From positions 1 through 13,734 of the forward strand of contig CAZEBW010000091.1 in NCBI GenBank assembly GCA_964510205.1: DNA of 13,734 bases, written 5' to 3'. Position numbers and translations under genes: made by a program. The notes beneath the pieces were generated by a model. The model was not told the origin of the DNA, ran no database searches, and saw nothing but the letters and a program-made list of their open reading frames with translations. The stretch is from CAZEBW01 sp964510205. GTDB taxonomy: Bacteria; Chloroflexota; Anaerolineae; VGOG01. Shown one piece after another: positions 7,601 to 13,641 of the stretch; within the stretch, counting starts at the first letter, position 1, and every line of letters starts with the position of its first letter.

Positions 7601-7827
7601 ACGCCGGAGGGGGAGGGTTCCTTGCCCAAAAGCAGGCATACCTTTCCTGCCTGCTCCAGCCCCTGGCGCAGGAGGGCGTAGCCGCCCAGGTTGAAGAAGC
7701 CGGTGGCGATGCGCACCGCCGGCCCTGCAGCCAAGAGGCGATTTAGCACCGTGCTCAGGGTGCGTTCAGGAACGCTGTTGTCAATGAGATCAGGAATAGT
7801 GAAAGATTGCTGGTTATCATTCGCCAT
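4618..7827 (-). CDS. PLD-domain/SNF2-type helicase fusion protein
   Basis: 1069 residues from ATG at 7827, which has GAGGAGG nine nt upstream. A longer frame from GTG at 7881 overlaps the methylase end and has no such site. Domain 1 (about 20-200) is PLD-like, with His133 and Lys135 in FHAKAYIL and GSSNFTAAGL (152-161). This is one HxK...GSxN half-site, so a dimer would be needed to build an active nuclease. Domain 2 is an SF2 ATPase: Walker A variant DPVGYGKT (268-275), DESH (344-347) and TATP (376-379). A helical insert lies at about 470-660. The C-terminal helicase lobe includes STDVLSEGQNLQ (748-759) and QRIGRVDRLG (778-787), as in RapA/SNF2 proteins. It is the last gene of the operon, 46 bp after the methylase. 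It probably translocates on DNA and may cut it; nuclease activity is inference from the half-site. Confidence 0.88.
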   Translation of the reverse strand: MANDNQQSFTIPDLIDNSVPERTLSTVLNRLLAAGPAVRIATGFFNLGGYALLRQGLEQAGKVCLLLGKEPSPSGVDLDTTVDLEEVTDEIDADMQEAMATGKRSDHKLVQSFLDFLGREDVEVCLYPRRFFHAKAYILEGVPPFGALAIVGSSNFTAAGLTANTELNAVQKQEAVAKDFVGWFDRFWSEAEDYKPALIELYKRATKLYSPYLIYIKSLYETFADRLGADLAPTEERPSPISLADFQHDGYLTAKDILETYGGVLVADPVGYGKTYLALRLLDDYAYQLRQKTLVICPAQLRDVWWRPKLDVYRIYAHVESQERVSQTDFPIGDYTDCDLVIVDESHNFRNPSTNRYENLTHLLSTDKPKKLVLMTATPVNTSVFDLYQQVQLITGDQDDYFAGVGIPSLRGYFVQVDQNREALLDLLETIAVRRSRGFIHRNYPDAEIDGHPINFPERKLHTVHYSLEDVYEGLYVEVARLIEDLHVAPYHLDFYRRGLLELGPWEGLKEALQEAGLSPKQAEDLAWDMGRQASLVGILKTLYLKRLESSVASLRVSLERQMRFQRRFLERLQAGRLLDATSFRRIESVVRSMAGEDVDQEWEEAGDEVEALISQLPEIDPTRYDINVLEAAVSRDIGALEVVCQKLETLTAREDDKLAALKKLLTGELKGKKVVLFTFFKDTARYLYRELRNDESFLRALGHSRLSITDGGIKPQERKDRIIRFAPKVHEHEEIKGTEREIDLLISTDVLSEGQNLQDADTVVNYDLHWNPVRMVQRIGRVDRLGSDFDVVHAYNFFPEKGLDSLLDLTRRLRERLENINRSGLLDAPVLGEVPTPQDFNALRRIADEDQTIWDELESLSELDVGEFLRQELLDFLKRMGEEKLKDIPLGVGTGKRAPHGRRGVFIHLRGGSHHFWLFYDLAGGRFLERKLEVMRLVRCGEDEPVVEPDLDIYPIIERAKRHIASRLRRARLKLPRLQSPQNHILNWLKTQRQTEAIEGLRAYFSEPLPVPYLRKLRKIWRNRGDPAVLLGDLQAFARDNPLTLPERPEVPNLTEEDLKLVCYMALV

Positions 7828-7873
7828 ACAGCTAATCCTCCTCGCGTGGTGTTTCTTAGAGCGATAGCCTATT

Positions 7874-10800
7874 CTACACACTCCTCGCCTTTGCCAGCCG
7901 GTTCTTCACCAACTCCACCACCGCTCGGTACACCTCCAGTTGCTCCTTCTCCGTGAGCCCCAGCGCCTCGAAGACCACTTGGTCCAGCGCCCGCCGGTCG
8001 GGGAGCACTTTGTCTAGCGACACATCGTTGGGGTTGATGTTGCTGTAGTCGCGATTGGGCTTGGGAAGGCCAAGTTCTTCGAAGATGCCGTGGATGTCGC
8101 GCCGACACATCTGGTCAAATGCTTGTAACAGACGCTCCTGATGGGACAACGTGAGATGAGCTGGGTCAAGGAGCAGGAGGCCGTTGACTTCAGGCCCGTA
8201 AAGGTACATCACACCAATACCATAGGTTTTTCTCCCGAGGACGTCAGCTACGAGCACAGTAAGCGTGGAGTTAAGAATCGCCAGCCCCATCATTGGATTT
8301 TGGCCCAGCTGGTGGCGGTTAAAATACCCAATGAAGAATACATCGCAAACCGGGAAGTCAGAGCCCTCGACAAATAGAAACCGCTCACCGATGAATCGGT
8401 TTGATATAAAATCTGGCGGCTTCTGCTCTGGCAGGGCATACCAAACTTGGCGACCGCGCAGACTCGGAGCATCCGGAAGCCGATCACCACTCCTGGTAGT
8501 TTGATTTTCACCCCACGCGATGTAGCTCAAGACATGGATGTGTTCCAGCCGTCTCAGCTCAGATTTTGGTCTGCGGCAAAGGAAAACCAAGTAGCGGAAG
8601 TTACGAGGATCAAGCCTGATCTCGGGGCATTCCTTTAGCGAGAATAGCATTGGCTTAAGGTATTCCGCCTCCAAATAGCCCTCCCATCCCGCGCCGTTGC
8701 GTACATGCACTAACCCCTCAGGGGCAGGCTGGCCCGTGGGCTCCAGGTAGAAGAAGTCGTTGGCACCGGTCTTGATGCCAAAGCGCACCTCGGCGATGTC
8801 GCCCAGGCGGACCAGCTTCCCCTTGCCCCTCTCCAAGATGGTGAAGAAGATGTCCGGGGCGCGGAGGAACTTGCCGCCCCACTTGCCGCCCTGGTATTTC
8901 ACCGCGTCCAGAGCGGCGAAGTCCATGGCTGTCTGCTTTTCCTCTTCGGAGAGATCGGCTCCGTCCAGCAGGAGGTCTCGTTGGGTAATGGGATAGACCC
9001 GCAGGTCGTCGGTTCGGGTCACCTCGGTAGCTCGCTCGATGGCCAGCAAGTTGGAAACAGTAAGGATTTCCTCAAACGGCTTCCGGTAAGCGATGAACCG
9101 GGCCACGTGCTGCCACTGAGACCCATCGGTCTCGGGCCGCTGCAGCAGGACGATGATGGTGTTGATGTCGGCCTCGAAGGAGCGCCTGGCATGGTTGTCA
9201 ATCACTTGCAGGATGCGCATTCGGCGAAGCAGGAACTCTTGGAGATCTGCTCCATAGCCTACATCCAGCCAGGAATTGGAGTTAATGAAGCAGAAGACAC
9301 CGCCTTCCCGCAGGAGGGAGAGGCCGCCATGATAGAAGTAGACGTACAGGTCGCTCCTGCGGCTCACCTTGAGGGCGCTTCCCCAAAGGGCCTGGACGCC
9401 TCGGTCCAATCGGTCTTTGTAATCTCCCTTGCGCTCCCGCCACTCGTCCGGCCCGTAGTCGTCTGGATTTTCGGTCGGTGGGCCTATCTCCTCCTGACGC
9501 ACGTAGGGCGGGTTGCCGATGACGATGTCGAAGCCGCCCTTCTCGGCGAAGACCTCGCCGAAGCCCACGTCCCAGAGGAAGAAGGGGGGCGTTTTGCCCC
9601 TGCCCAACTCCCTTCGCACCTTGATCAAGTCTTTGCGCTGCTGGGTAAAGGTACGAATCTGCCTCTTCCGTTGTTTCTCGCCCAGTTGGAGTTGCTTCGG
9701 GGTTGGGACCTCCATCTCCTTGAAAGCGGCTTGCTCTTCCAATGGAGTGCGCAGTGCGTCCAACTGACGATTGATGCGGTCAATTGCGGCGTTGAGCACC
9801 CCCTGCAGCAGCTTCGACTCCTCGCGCTCGATCTGCTCCGGCTTCAGCGGCGAGCGACCACCGAAATAGTCAGCCTTCATCTCCGCCAGCTTGTTAAGCC
9901 TGTGTTCGAGCCGTGGCGAGATGTAGACGCCGGGCATGGCCTCTCCCCTGCGCAACACTAGCGGTATCCCCGCCACCTCCTCCACCAGGCTGTCGCCGCA
10001 GCGGACGCGGAAGGAGAGCTTGGGAAGCACCGGGCTGGTATAGAGTCCGATGTCCCGCTCCTCAGCCTCGATGGTCAGCGACAGCCACAGCCTCAGTTCG
10101 CATACTCGTACCGCCCATTCCTTCACGTCCACGCCGTAGAGGTTCTCCATGATGGTGCGCCGCTTGAGGTCGAACTCGTTGAAGCGTTTGCGCTCCAACT
10201 TTCGGGCGATAGCCTTCTGCAGTTCAACCAGCACCCTCATCATCCCCACCAAGAAGGAGCCAGACCCGACCGTCGGGTCCACCACACGAACGTCCTCCAG
10301 CGCTTTGTCAATCTTGCGAAGCCGCTTGGCGGAGAACCCAGGGAATTGGACGGAGCTGCCTTCCATCAGGCGATAGGGGTCCATCACCAGGGGGATGAGG
10401 TCGTCCTTTGAGAAGTCCGTTTGATCGTGCAGGTATTCGATAAGAGCCAGGCGGCACATGTAGTCAATCTCTGCGCGGGGAGTGTAGAAGATGCCGCTGC
10501 GATGCCGCTCCTCCTCGGCGATTAGTGACTCGTAGACCTTGCCCAGCATCTCGGGGTCAACGGCCACCTCCACCTCAAGCGGGGTACTCTCGTCCACGGT
10601 GAAATTGTAGCGCTCCAGGAAACCGGGCTCCTTCTTCTGGAAGCGGTCAAAAAGCATTCCGAAGTACCCATTGGGGACAGAGAAATCCAGCGCGTCCAGT
10701 TTGTTTTCCTCGAAGAGGCCGCCGTTGAGATAAGGCACCCGCAGAAAAGATTCCTTGATCTCCGGGGGGAGATGGGTATTGGCGCGGATGTCCGCTATCC

Positions 10801-11659
10801 GCTTGTTGAAAGCATCCAAGAAAAGCGGGCGCAGCCAGTGGGCATAGAAATAGCCTTTGGGCTGGCGCTGGTCGTCGCCGTAGGCTCGCCACAGGCTGGC
10901 CAGGTAATGGGTGTCAGGTGTGCCGTCGCCCCATCGCAGCCAGCCCTTCTTCTGGACGAAATAGAGAAACATCAAACGGTTGAGAAGTTGCTGGGCAAAA
11001 GCGTGGATTTCAGCGGGTTTTGCCCCGACGCGGCGCTGACGGGTCAATTCGCCCTTGAGTGTGGCTAACACCTCTTTGTAGTCCTCGTAAAAGCGGCGGG
11101 TGACCCGCTCGACGTCGAAGGCGGCCAGGTGCTTCCGCCAGATAGCGTCGGCCTTTTGCTCGTGGGGCTCCAGCCGTATCTCCCTCAGAACCCAGAGGTC
11201 GGTGTGGTAGAGGTGGCTGGGGTCAAGGGTCAGGATGCGGAGCTGGAGTTTGGGAGCCAAGCCCTCCTCGCGGCGGATCCGCTTAGGGCTGACAAGGGCC
11301 ACGTTGGTGTAGTCCGGTAGAGCGAAGATGAACAGGTACTCACCCTGGGGATAGCGACGGTAAAAGGGGTCGAGGATTATCCTCAGATCGGTGCGGCGGA
11401 TGCGCTTGACCTTGTGAGGTACATCCAGTTCAATCAAGAAAGCCTGGAAAGGCGCCACCCCATCACCGTAGTGAGAGACGAGGATCATGGCGCCGATCAA
11501 CTCTTGAGCACGGCCTGGCAGATCGGAGACATCCCAGGGCGTGCACTCGACCCGATAGCCCCAGTCGTGCAGGGAATCGAGGACACCTTCTTGCGAACCA
11601 AAGTTATGGCCAAAAGGCAAAGCACTCTCATCCATATTAAGCAATCTCCCCGCTGTCAT
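7874..11659 (-). CDS. N6-adenine DNA methyltransferase with specificity domain (Eco57I/BREX PglX-like)
   Basis: 1261 residues. The N-terminal ~165 residues form an alpha/beta region I cannot assign; it has FLIELDV near 74-80, but no clear PD-(D/E)xK nuclease motif. Residues about 180-400 are helical and end in GIFYTPRAEIDYM (389-401), the usual lead into the methylase core. The AdoMet-binding motif is DPTVGSGSF (461-469) and the catalytic motif is NPPYV (716-720), typical of adenine-N6 enzymes. A charged helical insert lies between them (about 580-690). A TaqI-like target-recognition region follows (about 950-1170). MTase and specificity thus share one chain, as in type IIG, ISP and PglX proteins. 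The start overlaps the preceding stop as ATGA. An alternative ATG at 11635 has GGGGAG ten nt upstream and may be the true start. Confidence 0.88.
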   Translation of the reverse strand: MTAGRLLNMDESALPFGHNFGSQEGVLDSLHDWGYRVECTPWDVSDLPGRAQELIGAMILVSHYGDGVAPFQAFLIELDVPHKVKRIRRTDLRIILDPFYRRYPQGEYLFIFALPDYTNVALVSPKRIRREEGLAPKLQLRILTLDPSHLYHTDLWVLREIRLEPHEQKADAIWRKHLAAFDVERVTRRFYEDYKEVLATLKGELTRQRRVGAKPAEIHAFAQQLLNRLMFLYFVQKKGWLRWGDGTPDTHYLASLWRAYGDDQRQPKGYFYAHWLRPLFLDAFNKRIADIRANTHLPPEIKESFLRVPYLNGGLFEENKLDALDFSVPNGYFGMLFDRFQKKEPGFLERYNFTVDESTPLEVEVAVDPEMLGKVYESLIAEEERHRSGIFYTPRAEIDYMCRLALIEYLHDQTDFSKDDLIPLVMDPYRLMEGSSVQFPGFSAKRLRKIDKALEDVRVVDPTVGSGSFLVGMMRVLVELQKAIARKLERKRFNEFDLKRRTIMENLYGVDVKEWAVRVCELRLWLSLTIEAEERDIGLYTSPVLPKLSFRVRCGDSLVEEVAGIPLVLRRGEAMPGVYISPRLEHRLNKLAEMKADYFGGRSPLKPEQIEREESKLLQGVLNAAIDRINRQLDALRTPLEEQAAFKEMEVPTPKQLQLGEKQRKRQIRTFTQQRKDLIKVRRELGRGKTPPFFLWDVGFGEVFAEKGGFDIVIGNPPYVRQEEIGPPTENPDDYGPDEWRERKGDYKDRLDRGVQALWGSALKVSRRSDLYVYFYHGGLSLLREGGVFCFINSNSWLDVGYGADLQEFLLRRMRILQVIDNHARRSFEADINTIIVLLQRPETDGSQWQHVARFIAYRKPFEEILTVSNLLAIERATEVTRTDDLRVYPITQRDLLLDGADLSEEEKQTAMDFAALDAVKYQGGKWGGKFLRAPDIFFTILERGKGKLVRLGDIAEVRFGIKTGANDFFYLEPTGQPAPEGLVHVRNGAGWEGYLEAEYLKPMLFSLKECPEIRLDPRNFRYLVFLCRRPKSELRRLEHIHVLSYIAWGENQTTRSGDRLPDAPSLRGRQVWYALPEQKPPDFISNRFIGERFLFVEGSDFPVCDVFFIGYFNRHQLGQNPMMGLAILNSTLTVLVADVLGRKTYGIGVMYLYGPEVNGLLLLDPAHLTLSHQERLLQAFDQMCRRDIHGIFEELGLPKPNRDYSNINPNDVSLDKVLPDRRALDQVVFEALGLTEKEQLEVYRAVVELVKNRLAKARSV

Positions 11660-11895
11660 GAGCGCATAGCTGCCAACCGATCCTCGAGCCGCTGGGCCAG
11701 CAGGTGCAGTTCGCTTGTCCCAAGTTGGTCAATGGCTTTCAGAATCACCGTGAAGGGTACCTGCAATTGCACCTCTTGCTCCGCCCGCTGCCGATTGCGC
11801 CACAGTAACTCCCGCAATCGTTCAGCATCTTGAATGGCGTCTTGGGCGCTGAGCAATGGCGCGTTTGGCTCGTGTATGCTCTCTAGCTTGCCCAC
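11656..11895 (-). CDS. 79-aa helical protein, first gene of the methylase-helicase operon
   Basis: Starts at a GTG (11893-11895) with AGGAAGG nine nt upstream (11905-11911). Its TGA overlaps the methylase ATG by four bases, so the genes are translationally coupled and probably needed in proportion. The protein is almost entirely helical and charged: an Arg/Gln/Glu-rich middle (about 22-44), then VPFTVILKAIDQLGTSELHLL and a basic amphipathic tail. The C-terminal half resembles the short 'ALDQLS.EEL..L...L' segments of small antitoxin-like or accessory proteins. I do not recognise a family. It could be an assembly factor, a regulator or an antitoxin-like immunity component of the two large enzymes. 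Confidence 0.65.
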   Translation of the reverse strand: MGKLESIHEPNAPLLSAQDAIQDAERLRELLWRNRQRAEQEVQLQVPFTVILKAIDQLGTSELHLLAQRLEDRLAAMRS

Positions 11896-11933
11896 ACCTA
11901 CTTACCTTCCTGTAAGGAAAATGGTAGACTCTT

Positions 11934-12005
11934 TTAGCAGCTCAACAGCTGAACAGTCACAACGCTGATGGGGAACGTGCGCTCAATGGGTTTTTGATTG
12001 GGCAT
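11934..12005 (-). pseudogene. 23-codon mini-ORF with KPIERTFPIS start (gene remnant or leader peptide)
   Basis: ATG at 12003-12005 follows AAGGGGG with a 6-nt spacer. The frame reads MPNQKPIERTFPISVVTVQ and stops at TAA 11934-11936, 38 bp before the GTG of the 79-aa gene. The first 14 residues match the N-termini I associate with DUF1156-like adenine methylases. Sequence after Ile-Ser departs from that pattern. It lies in the leader of the methylase-helicase operon, so it could be translated as a leader peptide. Remnant versus functional leader is undecided. Confidence 0.5.
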
Positions 12006-12007
12006 GG
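11948..12007. repeat. 60-bp repeat, copy 1
   Basis: Direct repeat of 12402-12461, 56 of 60 positions identical by hand alignment. On the minus strand it covers the ATG, the KPIERTFPIS codons and the shared downstream junction encoding VVTVQ. A 33-bp core is also shared with 12573-12605. Confidence 0.85.
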
Positions 12008-12016
12008 AATTCCCCC

Positions 12017-12030
12017 TTGACAAATGTCAA
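12017..12030. promoter_or_regulatory. inverted repeat over the -35 of the plus-strand promoter (operator candidate)
   Basis: TTGACAAATGTCAA is a perfect 6-bp inverted repeat with a 2-nt centre. Its left arm is the -35 hexamer of the plus-strand promoter. It also lies just upstream of the mini-ORF ribosome-binding site on the minus strand. A dimeric repressor bound here would block the antisense transcript. No regulator gene is recognised in the window. Confidence 0.4.
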
Positions 12031-12045
12031 AAAACTCGCTACAAT
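12017..12045 (+). promoter_or_regulatory. sigma-70-type promoter on the plus strand
   Basis: Consensus -35 TTGACA (12017-12022), 17-bp spacer, -10 TACAAT (12040-12045). No plus-strand gene follows; the transcript would end at the hairpin 12081-12107. It points against the direction of the methylase-helicase operon. Confidence 0.8.
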
Positions 12046-12051
12046 ATCAAA

Positions 12052-12115
12052 GAATGACGGATCGGGAGTACCCGGTCGCGAGAGGAGAGTCACGCAGACT
12101 CTCCTCTTGTTGTTA
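12052..12115 (+). ncRNA. candidate ~60-nt small RNA, antisense to the operon leader
   Basis: The predicted start is 7 nt after the -10 box. The transcript would fold into two hairpins. The first is GATCGGG/CCCGGTC (12060-12066, 12071-12077) with an AGTA loop and one G-U pair. The second is an 11-bp perfect stem (12081-12091, 12097-12107) with loop ACGCA, followed by TTGTTGTT. It contains no ORF of note. It is complementary to the minus-strand RNA made from the promoter at 12360-12388, between the 52-codon ORF and the mini-ORF. I could not match it to a known RNA family by eye. Confidence 0.6.
12081..12114 (+). terminator. intrinsic terminator of the plus-strand small transcript
   Basis: AGAGGAGAGTC pairs perfectly with GACTCTCCTCT around a 5-nt loop and is followed by TGTTGTT. 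The T-tract is broken by two G, so termination may be partial. On the minus strand the hairpin is followed by CGCGACC, so it should not stop the operon transcript. Confidence 0.65.
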
Positions 12116-12126
12116 GAACGCGCCCG

Positions 12127-12285
12127 TTAAAACGCGACTCGCAGCACCGGCACCGGGCATTCCAGCAGGCTGATCCCTCTGTGCAGCATCACCCTCTCGC
12201 GGCCAACGCGATAGGCCCTCAGGTCACCCTGAAAGTTCCCGGATAAGACATCGGGTCGAGGCTCAACAACATCCTGTATCAGCAT
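12127..12285 (-). pseudogene. 52-codon ORF resembling the N-terminus of a DUF499-type ATPase
   Basis: ATG at 12283-12285 has AAGGAGG five nt upstream and follows the promoter at 12360-12388. The frame begins MLIQDVVEPRPDVLSGNFQ, which resembles the start of DUF499 proteins as I recall it (a Lys/Ile-rich strand, then PRPDVL.GNF). DUF499 proteins are usually around 1000 residues with a Walker A motif; here the frame ends after 33 more Arg/Leu-rich residues. I read it as an internal-deletion remnant whose promoter and ribosome-binding site survive. It might still make a short peptide. An independent small gene is possible. Confidence 0.5.
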
Positions 12286-12359
12286 TTTGGCCTCCTTCTT
12301 CTGCAGCAAAGCGATTCAAGCCCCATTTGAAGCTGCTTGCCTCGTTTTATCACCCCAGC

Positions 12360-12388
12360 ATTATACCATACGCCGGATGAAACGTCAA
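12360..12388 (-). promoter_or_regulatory. sigma-70-type promoter, likely source of the operon transcript
   Basis: On the minus strand: -35 TTGACG (12383-12388), 17-bp spacer, -10 TATAAT (12360-12365). This is the only strong minus-strand promoter I can find between the membrane-protein gene and the 79-aa gene. The RNA would pass through the 52-codon ORF, the antisense region and the mini-ORF before the 79-aa, methylase and helicase genes, with no minus-strand terminator in between. Confidence 0.82.
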
Positions 12389-12401
12389 TGATGGATGACA
12401 C

Positions 12402-12461
12402 GCTGAACAGTCACAACGCTGATGGGTAACGTGCGCTCAATGGGTTTTCATTTGGGCATGG
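12402..12461. repeat. 60-bp repeat, copy 2
   Basis: Near-identical to copy 1 (11948-12007). On the minus strand AAGGAGA and a 6-nt spacer precede ATG (12457-12459), but the frame is ATG CCC AAA TGA, so translation stops after three codons. The KPIERTLPIS codons that follow are untranslated in this copy unless there is re-initiation. Confidence 0.85.
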
Positions 12462-12474
12462 ATAGTCTCCTTGT

Positions 12475-12509
12475 TTCTAACGACATTCTAACGACCAGTT
12501 TGTCGTTAG
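12475..12509. repeat. 11-nt-phased direct repeats plus inverted copy
   Basis: TTCTAACGAC occurs at 12475-12484 and 12486-12495, offset by 11 nt (about one helical turn). GTCGTTAG at 12502-12509 is the inverted form and can pair with either direct copy. The block lies just upstream of the repeat-copy-2 start codon on the minus strand. It could be an operator or a small alternative-pairing hairpin. Confidence 0.55.
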
Positions 12510-12572
12510 TGCGATCATGCAAGCTCATATCGGACTCACCCATCACCTTTCGCTCGGCGATGCGGTTGACCT

Positions 12573-12605
12573 CGCTGATGGGGAAGGTGCGCTCAATGGG
12601 TTTTT
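12573..12605. repeat. 33-bp core of the repeat, copy 3
   Basis: 32 of 33 positions are identical to copy 1. It encodes KPIERTFPIS on the minus strand within the 55-codon ORF. Similarity to copies 1 and 2 stops immediately after the Ile-Ser codons, so copies 1 and 2 share a junction that this copy lacks. Confidence 0.8.
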
Positions 12606-12707
12606 GGGCTGACACAGGACCTCCTTTTCCGTGCCCCTGCCAATGGACTTGCATTGACTAGGCTACGGCCAGAGATGAGCACCTTTCTGAGTCTTTACCC
12701 TAGGTCC

Positions 12708-13529
12708 CTAGATCAAGCCTAGGAATCTATTCATTAAGAATAGCGTAAAGATAACGATAGTTGCTAGAATTAAGAAAGCAAGGAGCGCTCCGGTCCAGCC
12801 TCTAAGGGAGCTGGGCCCCGGCCTTGCTACAGTAGGTTCTGAGATAGAAATGTAAAACTGTAGTACTCGATTCCAATAATATAGAATCTGCCGGGACGCC
12901 CATCCCACAACCAGGGCCATGAACAATCCCCCAAAGAACCCCGAACGGAACGATCTATCGTGAGCGAGTCTGTCAAGGATGGTCTCTTCAATCGCTTCCA
13001 CGAGGTGGACCTCTTTTACCTCGGCAATTCTTGCGTCAACATCGAATGGCTGTGCATCGCTGTTGAAGGGCATGTTGGTCACCAAGAGTCTGACGATGGC
13101 TCGATCCTGTGCATTCAATAAAACCGGCGACAAGGTGGCATGATTCTGATCCCACTGCACAGTCATTCCGATGTTTGGAGGTCTGGATTCTACTATGTCG
13201 GCTTCGACGATTTCTGCCTGCGGTGGGAACGTGAACTTGATAGGCCGTACATAGTCTTCCTCACGGATTGCCTGATTACCAGCATTCTCTATCTTTATCT
13301 GAAAGAGGGAAAGGTTAGCAATAGGTTGATCTCTATAGAGCACATTGATGTCCTCAGTGATGCTTTGCTCCACTTTCACCATGGATGTGCTGGCTAAGGT
13401 CACTATGTGGAGGGCCTTGACTTCTCTCTCCAAGAAGAAGATGTTGTAAGTTGCCAGGATCGCCAGAAGACCGGCGATGGTCCCAAGGAATTGCCAGATT
13501 GGATCGCGGAGAATACGGCGAATACTCAT
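12708..13529 (-). CDS. hypothetical membrane protein with three TM segments
   Basis: 273 residues; the ATG at 13529 has GGAGG six nt upstream (13536-13540) and its own promoter. A TM segment at 11-32 is followed by a soluble region of ~165 residues and then two TM helices (197-217 and 246-267). The soluble part is beta-rich with KIENAGNQAI (79-88), a segment around 95-110 rich in Phe/Pro, and LSPVLLNAQDRAIVRLLV (133-150), which suggests an immunoglobulin-like or related sandwich fold. No catalytic motif is visible. Codon and base use is more AT-rich than the operon to its left, consistent with separate acquisition. It lies beside the defence-like module, but nothing ties it to it. Function unknown. 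Confidence 0.8.
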   Translation of the reverse strand: MSIRRILRDPIWQFLGTIAGLLAILATYNIFFLEREVKALHIVTLASTSMVKVEQSITEDINVLYRDQPIANLSLFQIKIENAGNQAIREEDYVRPIKFTFPPQAEIVEADIVESRPPNIGMTVQWDQNHATLSPVLLNAQDRAIVRLLVTNMPFNSDAQPFDVDARIAEVKEVHLVEAIEETILDRLAHDRSFRSGFFGGLFMALVVGWASRQILYYWNRVLQFYISISEPTVARPGPSSLRGWTGALLAFLILATIVIFTLFLMNRFLGLI

Positions 13530-13641
13530 CGAATACCTCCAACTTCTCAGGGGGCGGCGGACGACATACAGGAACGTCGCCTCATTGTTTGGGTAGACGC
13601 AGAGCAGGGAGCACAGAATTGAACGGGTCTTCCACCATTAC

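Larger units (their letters stand above)
12448..12615 (-). pseudogene. 55-codon ORF with DUF1156-methylase-like N-terminus (remnant)
   Basis: GTG at 12613-12615 has AAGGAGG just upstream (4-nt spacer). The protein begins with SAQKPIERTFPISEVNRIAER, the pattern I recall for N-termini of DUF1156-like or related adenine methylases (P.ERTFP..EVN.IAE, normally followed by a WWARR motif). After this the frame continues for ~30 unrelated polar residues and ends at the TGA that also closes the three-codon start of repeat copy 2. This copy keeps the most native sequence of the three. No dedicated promoter is evident; read-through from the membrane-protein gene is possible. Confidence 0.5.

Noticed and set aside
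6352..7746. 464-codon plus-strand open frame opposite the helicase gene
   Set aside because: It is exactly antisense to the PLD/SNF2 coding sequence, lacks a recognisable domain or ribosome-binding site, and its hydrophobic runs mirror the helicase codons.
7828..7881. Upstream GTG start for the helicase
   Set aside because: It would overlap the methylase stop and add a basic stretch unlike the family. GAGGAGG precedes the ATG at 7827.
8981..9961. 326-codon plus-strand open frame opposite the methylase
   Set aside because: Antisense shadow of a clearly coding, motif-rich methyltransferase in GC-rich DNA.
4618..11895. Complete BREX or DISARM locus
   Set aside because: The methylase is PglX-like and the helicase SNF2-like, but no PglZ, BrxC, BrxB, DrmA or DrmB gene is present in the window.
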